From positions 1 through 19,099 of the forward strand of contig JBCCDY010000038.1 in assembly GCA_039030555.1 (NCBI GenBank): 19,099 nucleotides of DNA, in the 5' to 3' direction. Of this stretch, positions 1 to 6,960 are shown piece after piece (the first letter of the stretch is position 1; every line of letters begins with the position of its first letter). The DNA comes from JBCCDY01 sp039030555. Its GTDB lineage: Bacteria > Bacteroidota > Bacteroidia > Cytophagales > Cyclobacteriaceae. A program made the position numbers and the translations under genes. The notes below the pieces were generated by a model that made no database searches, was not told the origin of the DNA, and saw only the letters and a program-made list of their open reading frames with translations.

Positions 1-486
1 AAACGAAACTCACTGGAAGAAAAGAAATTCATAGAACGACTAAGCTTCGGAGGCAACTTCCAGATCACAAGTACCGACCCTGTGATTATAGATGCCTCCC
101 CAACAGTAGCCTATGGAGTAAGCAAAGTATTTCAAGTTGGAGTAGGGCTCACCTATCGCCAGACCTTCGGAAACGATACAATAAATACACTGAGCGATCA
201 ACTGTGGGGATACAGGACCTTCGGAGACTACAACTTCTGGAAAGGCTTTTTCAGCAGAGTAGAATACGAACAGCTATTTCAAAAGATAGACGGGCTGGAA
301 ACAGAAGCCTTCAACGATCGGTGGGATAGCACGATAGGGTTCTCCTTAGGATTGGGTAAACGATTCAAGATCAAGAAGAAGATATCGGCATTTGCGATCA
401 TCCAGTACAACTTTTTGCACGATGATGAAGACGGCATCACCCCAAATGCCTGGAACCCACGTTTTGGAGTTGATTTCACCCCCTAG
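1..486 (+). CDS. Outer-membrane beta-barrel-like protein, 3' part only
   Basis: The frame is open from the first base and ends at TAG 484-486, so this is the C-terminal 161 residues of a longer protein; the GTG at 82 is an internal valine codon. The visible part has alternating hydrophobic/polar stretches with many Gly and aromatic residues (AYGVSKVFQVGVGLTYR, FFSRVEYEQLF, IGFSLGLGKRF, ISAFAIIQYNFL), as expected of consecutive outer-membrane beta strands joined by short turns. This resembles the small barrel proteins common in Bacteroidota, in which an SFGGNF-type strand is followed by an IDASPTVAYGV-type strand. I cannot name a function. It ends 129 nt before gyrA. A signal peptide would lie outside the window. 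Confidence 0.7.
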   Translation, partial: KRNSLEEKKFIERLSFGGNFQITSTDPVIIDASPTVAYGVSKVFQVGVGLTYRQTFGNDTINTLSDQLWGYRTFGDYNFWKGFFSRVEYEQLFQKIDGLETEAFNDRWDSTIGFSLGLGKRFKIKKKISAFAIIQYNFLHDDEDGITPNAWNPRFGVDFTP

Positions 487-615
487 TGATTTAATAATAA
501 TTCATAGCAACTTCCCCAAATAATACCATTTTGAACCCTTCTTAAATTTGTTCTCTAACGATTACCGCAAATCCGCTTTTTTGAATAAATTGCGCCCTGT
601 TTTAGAGAAATATAA

Positions 616-3111
616 ATGGCAGAAGGAGAAAACGACGACATCGTACCCGAAGGAAAAGAAGGAATAATTCCCATAAATATTGAAGATGAAATGAGAGGGG
701 CCTACATCGATTATTCGATGTCGGTCATTATTTCACGAGCATTACCAGACGTTAGAGACGGATTAAAGCCTGTTCACAGGAGAATACTCTTCGGAATGGA
801 TGAACTAGGCGTCAATTACAATCGACCATATAAGAAATGTGCAAGAATTGTAGGGGATGTCCTCGGTAAATACCACCCACATGGAGATACGGCAGTTTAC
901 GACACCATGGTTCGGATGGCACAACCCTGGTCCCTTCGATACCCTTTAGTGGATGGTCAAGGTAACTTTGGTTCCGTGGATGGTGATTCACCGGCTGCCA
1001 TGCGTTATACAGAAGCTCGGCTTCAAAGGATCTCTGAGGAGATGCTTTCTGATATTAAGAAAGAGACCGTTCTCTTTCAGCCTAACTATGATGATTCTAC
1101 TGAAGAGCCATCCGTACTTCCTGCAAAGCTACCAAACTTATTAGTGAACGGAACTTCCGGAATTGCGGTGGGTATGGCGACCAATATGGCTCCTCATAAC
1201 CTTCGGGAGGTGGTGACGGGGGTTCAAGCCTACATCGATAACCCTGAAATAACCATTGATGAATTGACCCAATTCATACTTGCGCCGGATTTTCCTACCG
1301 GAGGCATTATCTATGGTTACCAGGGAGTCCGTTCGGCCTATGAAACGGGTAAAGGAAGGGTTGTGATGAGGGCCAAAGCCCGGTTTGAAACCACAAAGAC
1401 GGGGAAAGAGCAAATCATCGTCACAGAGATTCCTTATATGGTCAATAAGGCCAGCATGATTGAGAAAACAGCTCAACTGGTCAACGATAAAAAGCTGGAA
1501 GGTATATCTGAAATAAGGGATGAGTCAGATCGGGACGGACTTAGGATCGTCTATGACCTGAAAAAGGATTTTATTCCTAACATCATACTTAACAACCTTT
1601 TTAAGTACACGCAGCTTCAGTCATCTTTTGGCGTCAACAATGTGGCATTGGTAAAAGGCAGGCCTTACACATTAAACCTGAAAGACCTCATTAAATATTT
1701 CGTGGAACACCGCCATGAAGTAGTGGTCAAGAGGACGGAGTATGACCTGAAAGAGGCAGAGAAAAGGGCCCACATCCTTCAGGGGTATTTAATAGCCCTG
1801 GATAACCTTGATGAGGTTATACAATTGATTAGAGAATCAAGAGACCCGGAAATTGCGAGAACGGGTCTAATGGAGCGTTTCGAACTTTCTGAGATCCAGG
1901 CTAAAGCCATCCTTGAAATGCGCCTTCAGCGCCTTACCGGATTGGAGCGTGAGAAAATAGTCAAAGAATACGAGGAGATCCAGGCCCTTATTAAGGATCT
2001 ACAGGATATTCTGAGTGATGAAGGCAGAAGGATGCAGATCATCAAAGATGAGCTAACCGAGATCAGTGACCGTTATGGCGACGACAGAAGAACTGAAATA
2101 GAGCACGCTGCGGATGATTTCACGGCTGAAGATATGATCCCTGATGACGAAATGGTCATTACCATTTCCAATGAAGGTTATGTAAAGCGAACACCACTTA
2201 TAGAATACAGAACTCAGGGAAGGGGAGGCGTAGGATCGAAAGGAGTCACAACAAAAGATGATGACTTTACGGAGCATCTTTTCATTGCTACCAATCATAA
2301 CTATTTGCTGATCTTCACAGAATTTGGAAAAGTATTCTGGAAAAAGGTTTGGGCCATTCCTGAAGGTGGTAAAGTGTCGAAAGGACGTGCGATCCAGAAC
2401 CTCATCAATATTGAAGCAGAAGATACCGTTAGAGCGGTGATCAGTGTTAAAAGCCTGGACGATCAGGATTATATTGATAACAACTTCCTGATCATGTGTA
2501 CAGAGAATGGTACTATTAAAAAAACGTCTCTGGAAGCCTACTCAAGACCAAGACAGAATGGTATCAACGCCATTACAATCAACCCTGGTGACCGCTTATT
2601 AAACGTAAGCCTCACAAATGGAAGCAACCATATTGTTATAGCTAAGCGGTCTGGGAAAGTAATCCACTTCAATGAAGATGATGTTCGTTCCATGGGACGT
2701 ACTGCAGCGGGAGTAAGAGGAGTAACCCTGGAAGGGGATGATGATCGTGTGGTAGGGATGGTCTGTATAGCTCGTGAAGATGCCAGTTTGTTGGTTGTTT
2801 CTGAGAAAGGATATGGTAAAAGGTCTTCCATTGATGAGTACAGGATCACTAAAAGAGGTGGTAAAGGAGTAAAGACCATCAACGTAACCGAGAAAACGGG
2901 CAAGCTCGTTGCTATAAAGGAAGTAGTTGATACAGATGACTTGATGATTATCAATAAGTCAGGAATTACCATTAGACTAGAGGTAGAAAACCTCAGAGTA
3001 ATGGGGCGGGCTACCCAGGGTGTCAGACTTATTAAATTAAATGAAAATGATGAAATTTCTTCAGTAGCAAAGATCGAGAAAATCGAAACTGAAGAAGAAA
3101 ATGCAAACTGA
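616..3111 (+). CDS. gyrA: DNA gyrase subunit A
   Basis: Catalytic subunit of type II topoisomerase gyrase (A2B2 with GyrB), which introduces negative supercoils in an ATP-dependent way. At 831 aa it is full length. The winged-helix/breakage-reunion domain covers about residues 20-500. The active-site tyrosine is Tyr131 in AMRYTEARL, preceded by the conserved VDGQGNFGS. The quinolone-determining region reads HPHGDTAVYD (87-96), with Thr92 at the E. coli Ser83 position and Asp96 at the Asp87 position. The C-terminal DNA-wrapping pinwheel (about 510-815) begins with a lineage-type GyrA-box, QGRGGVGSKG (534-543), instead of the enterobacterial QRRGGKG, and ends in a short acidic tail. These features favour GyrA over ParC. 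The ATG at 616 gives the usual length. A TPR gene follows 36 nt downstream, so co-transcription is plausible. Confidence 0.97.
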   Translation: MAEGENDDIVPEGKEGIIPINIEDEMRGAYIDYSMSVIISRALPDVRDGLKPVHRRILFGMDELGVNYNRPYKKCARIVGDVLGKYHPHGDTAVYDTMVRMAQPWSLRYPLVDGQGNFGSVDGDSPAAMRYTEARLQRISEEMLSDIKKETVLFQPNYDDSTEEPSVLPAKLPNLLVNGTSGIAVGMATNMAPHNLREVVTGVQAYIDNPEITIDELTQFILAPDFPTGGIIYGYQGVRSAYETGKGRVVMRAKARFETTKTGKEQIIVTEIPYMVNKASMIEKTAQLVNDKKLEGISEIRDESDRDGLRIVYDLKKDFIPNIILNNLFKYTQLQSSFGVNNVALVKGRPYTLNLKDLIKYFVEHRHEVVVKRTEYDLKEAEKRAHILQGYLIALDNLDEVIQLIRESRDPEIARTGLMERFELSEIQAKAILEMRLQRLTGLEREKIVKEYEEIQALIKDLQDILSDEGRRMQIIKDELTEISDRYGDDRRTEIEHAADDFTAEDMIPDDEMVITISNEGYVKRTPLIEYRTQGRGGVGSKGVTTKDDDFTEHLFIATNHNYLLIFTEFGKVFWKKVWAIPEGGKVSKGRAIQNLINIEAEDTVRAVISVKSLDDQDYIDNNFLIMCTENGTIKKTSLEAYSRPRQNGINAITINPGDRLLNVSLTNGSNHIVIAKRSGKVIHFNEDDVRSMGRTAAGVRGVTLEGDDDRVVGMVCIAREDASLLVVSEKGYGKRSSIDEYRITKRGGKGVKTINVTEKTGKLVAIKEVVDTDDLMIINKSGITIRLEVENLRVMGRATQGVRLIKLNENDEISSVAKIEKIETEEENAN

Positions 3112-3147
3112 AAACCTTAAATTGAGAACTAAGAACCACATTTAATT

Positions 3148-4356
3148 ATGAAAACAATTTATAATTTCCTCTTTGTGCTTTTAATAGCTTCACCTGTTTT
3201 TGCACAAAATCCAAATGTAAATAAAGCGAAATCAGCTCTTGAAAAAGGAGAATATGCTGAAGCCAAAGAATATATCGATGCGGCAATTGTCCATGAAAAA
3301 ACAAGAGATAAGGGAAAAACATGGAGCCAGAAAGGCCAAGTTTATGATGCAATAGCCATTAGTGAAGACGAAAGCGTTGTAGCATTGGTTGGGGATAGAA
3401 AAGCAGCGATAGAAGAAGCTATAGCCGCTTATGAAAAAACCATTGAAATAGAAGGAGAAACCTCCGGTTATGGTTTCGTAGCCAGTCAGGCCATCGATGC
3501 ACTTTGGGGAAACTTATTGAATAAAGGAGCTACCTATTTCGAAAGTAAAGATCAGGAAAATGCATTAAAGTATTTTGAATTAACGCAACTTGCTAAGCCC
3601 AAAGATTCGGTAGCTTATTTGTACGCAGGTATTGCCGCACAGCAAATTGAAAAGTGGGATGCTGCAGAACGCAATTATGCAAAGTTGGCGGAGTTAGGAG
3701 CAGCCTCTGAAGATGTATACAGCAGTTTAATCTACATAGCAAGAGCTATCAATGAAGATAATGAACAAGCTATTGAGTACATAGATAAAGCTAAAGCAGC
3801 ATATCCCGCTAATCAAAATTTCCCCAAGGAAGAGATAGCCGTTTTATTAGCAATGGATCGCTTAGAAGAGGCGCAGTCAAAACTGGAAAGTTCAATCGAA
3901 AAAGAACCAAATAATGCTAATCTAAGATTGAACTTAGCTATCCTCTATGATAATGCTTATAAAGCCTTAGGTGATAAAGAAGAAACTACAGAAGAAGAGC
4001 TTGACGAATTATATGGGAAAGCGGAACAAGCCTATTTGAGTACACTTGAAGTTGACAGTGAAAACCTAGTCGCTAATTTTAACCTTGCAGTTTTCTATAA
4101 CGAAAAAGCGAATCAGTATTTTCAGGAAGTGAATTCTATGGACATTAAAGAGTATCAAAAAAACGGTCAAAAGCTGATTGATACTGGTAACGAGTATATT
4201 AAGACTGCCTTACCTTATATGGAAAAAGCAAATACGATCAAACCCGATGATATTGATACTTTAAGCGCCCTTCAAGTATTTTACAATAGACTTAAAATGA
4301 CAGATAAAGCATTGGAGGTTCAGGATAAAATTGAAGCTCTGGAAGCGGAGGGATAA
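3148..4356 (+). CDS. Exported tetratricopeptide-repeat protein
   Basis: 402 aa. The N-terminus (MKTIYNFLFVLLIASPVFAQ) is a typical Sec signal peptide with predicted signal peptidase I cleavage after Ala19, so the mature protein is probably periplasmic. The rest is almost wholly helical with TPR-like helix pairs: KAKSALEKGEYAEAKEYID near 26-44, ENALKYFELTQLAKP near 138-152, WDAAERNYAKLAELG near 170-184, a block from about 245 (EEAQSKLESSIEKEP, then NLRLNLAILYDNA), and a final pair near 350-395. Such arrays are protein-binding scaffolds; no catalytic motif is visible. It follows gyrA by 36 nt and is closed by the terminator at 4377-4402. The partner is unknown. Confidence 0.85.
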   Translation: MKTIYNFLFVLLIASPVFAQNPNVNKAKSALEKGEYAEAKEYIDAAIVHEKTRDKGKTWSQKGQVYDAIAISEDESVVALVGDRKAAIEEAIAAYEKTIEIEGETSGYGFVASQAIDALWGNLLNKGATYFESKDQENALKYFELTQLAKPKDSVAYLYAGIAAQQIEKWDAAERNYAKLAELGAASEDVYSSLIYIARAINEDNEQAIEYIDKAKAAYPANQNFPKEEIAVLLAMDRLEEAQSKLESSIEKEPNNANLRLNLAILYDNAYKALGDKEETTEEELDELYGKAEQAYLSTLEVDSENLVANFNLAVFYNEKANQYFQEVNSMDIKEYQKNGQKLIDTGNEYIKTALPYMEKANTIKPDDIDTLSALQVFYNRLKMTDKALEVQDKIEALEAEG

Positions 4357-4376
4357 GCAAAAGTAACTAATAGTAT

Positions 4377-4402
4377 AAAGAAGGAGCTTAGGCTCCTTTT
4401 TT
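4377..4402 (+). terminator. Intrinsic terminator after the gyrA-TPR unit
   Basis: The arms AAGGAGC (4381-4387) and GCTCCTT (4392-4398) form a perfect 7-bp stem with a TTAG loop. The stem can extend through AAAG/TTTT, and a run of T follows to 4402. This is a classic rho-independent terminator 20 nt after the TPR stop codon. It ends only 17 nt before the next ATG (4420), so it may also gate expression of that small gene. Confidence 0.85.
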
Positions 4403-4419
4403 GCATTATAGAGGTATAT

Positions 4420-4671
4420 ATGAAGTGTGTAAGTGGTAAGATCATTCACTATACAGAGAAGGAAGCACTAGAAGCTCTTGTTCAAAATCACATAAGAGTT
4501 TATCACAATCAAAATTCCGGGCCCGTAAATATTTATGAATGTAAAGATTGCAATTACTTTCACCTAACCTCTAAAGGAGATCGTCATGAAATATTAGATG
4601 ATCCGGAAGTAAAAAAGAGAATTGACTTAGAAAGACAATCGATTCACTGGGAATCGAAGCTTCGCCGCTAA
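4420..4671 (+). CDS. Small CxxC zinc-ribbon-like protein
   Basis: 83 aa, hypothetical. It carries MKCVSGK at the N-terminus and YECKDCNYFHLTS at 39-51, giving Cys3, Cys41, Cys44 and His48 as possible zinc ligands. The final third is charged (DDPEVKKRIDLERQ). The layout of a lone N-terminal Cys-x-Ser-Gly-Lys, a helix (EKEALEAL) and a C-x-x-C-x3-H-hydrophobic-Thr/Ser motif recurs in small Bacteroidota and phage proteins of unknown role. The motif suggests nucleic-acid or protein binding, which is inference. No signal peptide is seen. The ATG sits 17 nt after a strong terminator, so an independent promoter would have to overlap that hairpin; otherwise expression depends on read-through. Confidence 0.72.
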   Translation: MKCVSGKIIHYTEKEALEALVQNHIRVYHNQNSGPVNIYECKDCNYFHLTSKGDRHEILDDPEVKKRIDLERQSIHWESKLRR

Positions 4672-4707
4672 TTTTATTATACTAACCTGAGTTTGACATA
4701 AAATGTG

Positions 4708-4851
4708 CGTCATTCTCGAAAATAATGGCCTTATTTTTTCAAAAGGCTATTATTTATCGGGAATCTCAACAACTTCGGTGAGATTACGGGTACTTTTATT
4801 CTTCTTTTTAAAAATTTAAGAATAATCCCAAAATTTCGGGATCGTATGACG
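4708..4851. repeat. Compound inverted-repeat (REP/MITE-like) intergenic element
   Basis: The gap between two convergent genes (4672-4907) holds several nested palindromes. The largest stem pairs 4712-4732 with 4743-4764, about 21 bp with two G-U pairs, one bulged A and a loop ATTTTTTCAA. A second stem pairs AATCTCA (4762-4768) with TGAGATT (4779-4785) around a CTTCGG tip. A third pairs TTATTCTT (4796-4803) with AAGAATAA (4818-4825). The whole is bracketed by CGTCAT (4708-4713) and ATGACG (4846-4851). It could act as a bidirectional terminator for the two converging genes or be a dispersed palindromic repeat. Copy number cannot be judged here. Confidence 0.55.
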
Positions 4852-4907
4852 TCTGAGAGTAGGTCTTTAGCTTCAGTTATATCGAACTCACGTTATAAAA
4901 TATAAGC

Positions 4908-5861
4908 TTACGTATTAAGCCATTTCCAGAATTTCTGAAATACATTCTTCGCCTTTTCAGGCTGCTTAACTGCTTTATATACTGATTTTGGTTTTAAAAT
5001 AGGCTTTTCTGCAGGTTCTATCTTTTCCTGGTTTTTAACTTTAGTTACTTTTTTAGGAGTTGATACTAATTTAGACTTCACTTGTTCCTCATAAAACCTC
5101 CTTTTTTGCTCCTTCTTCTTTTTCTCTAAAGCCTTTTTCTGCCGTTCATATTTCTTTTCTTCCCTCTTTCGTTTCGTTTCAAAGTCAACTTCTTTTGCTT
5201 GCCTCTTATCATTTCGATTACTGGATCTATTTCCTCTCGGCTTCCGTTTATCTTTAGACTGCTCGTCTTCTGATGTTTCTTCCATTTTTTCTTGTTTAGG
5301 TTTTGGTTCAGGAATATCAATTTTGCCCAAAACTTTTAAGCCCGGAAGGCTAACCTTTTCTGGCTTTATGATAACATTACTTTCATTCTGCTCGTCGAAA
5401 TCACTTTCAGAAGACTGATCCTCTTGTTCTAATATTTGGGAAACGGTCAATTCAACTTTTTCTTCAAGAGCTTCATCCTTTATTTCAGGGATTATGACTT
5501 GATCAATCTGAACTTTTTGCTCTATTTCTGAATGTTCTATTTTCTCATTTTCATGGTTTTCTTCTAATTCATTGCCTTGCGCAGTAAGCTCAACCTTTTC
5601 AAATAACTCCTCTTTTTCTTCTGAGATAGGCTCATGGGTAGTAATTTCTATTTCCTGAGAATCGGTTTCAGGAATGCTGCTTCTTTGAGGCTGTTCAGAA
5701 TAAAGTCCTTCAGGATCAAAGTGAGCGAAAACGGCTTCTAATGCCTCTTCGGATACTTTGGCATTGGAGTTTTGATCTATGAATATACCTTGTTCGAATA
5801 AAAAATCTACTATTTCAGATGGCTTCTTAACCAACTTCCTCGACAGCTGTCCTAATCTCAT
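4908..5861 (-). CDS. IF-2 N-terminal-like charged protein without GTPase domain
   Basis: 317 aa from the ATG at 5861 (a TTG 18 nt upstream would give 323 aa). I prefer the ATG because MRLGQLSRKLVKKPSEIVDFL matches the usual beginning of Bacteroidota IF-2. Residues 1-50 look like an IF2_N fold: a basic helix, then a hydrophobic IVDFLFEQGI helix and NSNAKVSEEALEAV. Residues about 55-165 are acidic and low complexity. LPGLKVLGKIDIPEPKPK (about 172-189) resembles the linker motif preceding the basic region of Bacteroidota IF-2. Residues about 200-265 are a Lys/Arg/Glu-rich likely coiled coil, and the protein ends in a Trp-containing helix (FQKFWKWL). No G1 P-loop or other GTPase motif is present. 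A ribosome- or RNA-binding role is inference. Confidence 0.75.
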   Translation of the reverse strand: MRLGQLSRKLVKKPSEIVDFLFEQGIFIDQNSNAKVSEEALEAVFAHFDPEGLYSEQPQRSSIPETDSQEIEITTHEPISEEKEELFEKVELTAQGNELEENHENEKIEHSEIEQKVQIDQVIIPEIKDEALEEKVELTVSQILEQEDQSSESDFDEQNESNVIIKPEKVSLPGLKVLGKIDIPEPKPKQEKMEETSEDEQSKDKRKPRGNRSSNRNDKRQAKEVDFETKRKREEKKYERQKKALEKKKKEQKRRFYEEQVKSKLVSTPKKVTKVKNQEKIEPAEKPILKPKSVYKAVKQPEKAKNVFQKFWKWLNT

Positions 5862-5926
5862 TTCCTGGGTTTTGTACAAATATAATTATTGAACCTGGAA
5901 TATGCATTAGGAAATCTATTCCTGTC

Positions 5927-6025
5927 TTAAATTACTTCAAATCAGCTCGTTACACTCATTTAGCTCAACTCACCAGAGCAGCGCTATGCTTCATCTCGCT
6001 AAATATCTGATTTATTGTAATTTAA
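5927..6025. repeat. Nested 99-nt intergenic hairpin
   Basis: Three successive arm pairs are visible: TTAAATTAC (5927-5935) with GTAATTTAA (6017-6025), AAATCAG (5939-5945) with CTGATTT (6007-6013), and ATTTAGC (5958-5964) with GCTAAAT (5998-6004). They enclose a more GC-rich core that includes the palindrome AGCGCT. The element lies in the 309-nt divergent gap between the IF-2-like gene and the phosphatase gene. It could be a structured RNA, a cruciform, or a copy of a dispersed palindromic repeat. The rest of the gap is AT-rich. A small palindrome, ATAATG (6121-6126) with CATTAT (6138-6143), lies 28 nt before the phosphatase start. Confidence 0.5.
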
Positions 6026-6170
6026 AGCCTCATCACGATCTCTAATACATATTCCAAGTTGAAAAATTCATACCCCAACTTTATAACATGCCTGAGTGGA
6101 ACAAGCTTCATAAATATCATATAATGGATTATTAATTCATTATGCATTCCTATTTTAGTGACTTATTGAT

Positions 6171-6890
6171 ATGACTTTAAAAAAGTACCTGCTTCTTTTT
6201 TTAATAACATCTGCGTCATACGCTTCTTCTCAAGAATTGAGTTTCGATAAGATTAAAAATCACTATAAAAGTTCCCATAAAGGAGGTTGCATTAAGATTT
6301 ACAGATCTGAGCAAGAAGAGTTACAACAGATCATTTTGATTAGACATGGTGAACCTGATCTCAAAAAAAATGGATGGACCAATAGAAAGGGCGCGATGCG
6401 TTATTCTCAGAAATATGATCAGGTAGGAATTAAATCATTTGAAGTACATCCTTTCTGTGAAGGTGAGCTGTTTGGAGATACCGTTTTTCACAGCACTTTA
6501 GAGAGGGCCAAAAATACTGCAGATCGACTATTTAGGGAACAGGTAACACTCGTTGGCAAAGATGACTTTATTGAGTTTGAAAGAAAGATATTCGTCTTTC
6601 CTAATATTCCCCTTCCTTTAAAATTTTGGACATCAACGTCAAGAATTTTTTGGATTTTAGGTTTTAATGATCGCGGAATAGAAAATTTTAAAAAAGCGAA
6701 AAAACGGGCTAAGAAAAATGCTGAATTCTTGGAAGAATATTCTAGAGACCACGGAGAAGCAATTCTTGTGGCGCATGGTCTACATAATAAATTTGTACTT
6801 AAAAGTTTAAAGAAGAAGGGTTGGAAGCATGTGAGGAGTGGTGGGAGTGGATATCTATCTATTCAAATATTGGCAAAGGAGCCTGAATAA
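6171..6890 (+). CDS. Exported histidine phosphatase family protein
   Basis: 239 aa. A Sec signal peptide (MTLKKYLLLFLITSASYASSQ) indicates periplasmic or exported location. The branch-1 phosphoglycerate-mutase/acid-phosphatase signature is present. LIRHGEP (56-62) supplies Arg58 and the phospho-accepting His59. FHSTLERAKNTADRL (106-120) carries the second arginine, Arg112. VAHGLHNKF (200-208) supplies the late His202. The family forms a phosphohistidine intermediate during transfer or hydrolysis of small phosphate esters; the substrate cannot be read from the sequence. The insert near 140-165 is rich in Phe/Pro/Trp and may form a substrate lid. It has its own 5' gap and lies 70 nt before the acylase gene, so co-transcription is uncertain. 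Confidence 0.87.
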   Translation: MTLKKYLLLFLITSASYASSQELSFDKIKNHYKSSHKGGCIKIYRSEQEELQQIILIRHGEPDLKKNGWTNRKGAMRYSQKYDQVGIKSFEVHPFCEGELFGDTVFHSTLERAKNTADRLFREQVTLVGKDDFIEFERKIFVFPNIPLPLKFWTSTSRIFWILGFNDRGIENFKKAKKRAKKNAEFLEEYSRDHGEAILVAHGLHNKFVLKSLKKKGWKHVRSGGSGYLSIQILAKEPE

Positions 6891-6960
6891 GTTAGTGCGA
6901 TGTAAATCTTCTGATTATCTTCAAATTTTTTAAACTGAATTTATCTGAAATTTTAATTCA

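Noticed and set aside
874..903. Thr at the GyrA position of E. coli Ser83, a possible quinolone-resistance change
   Set aside because: Thr is a natural wild-type residue at this site in several bacteria and the nearby Asp is intact, so resistance cannot be concluded.
2538..2972. 144-codon minus-strand frame inside gyrA
   Set aside because: It is antisense to the conserved GyrA C-terminal domain and its composition follows from the sense codons.
6940..6954. 15-mer TTTATCTGAAATTTT repeated at 10179-10193, upstream of the acylase and barrel genes
   Set aside because: In AT-rich intergenic DNA a single shared 15-mer is close to chance, and it does not match a known promoter element.
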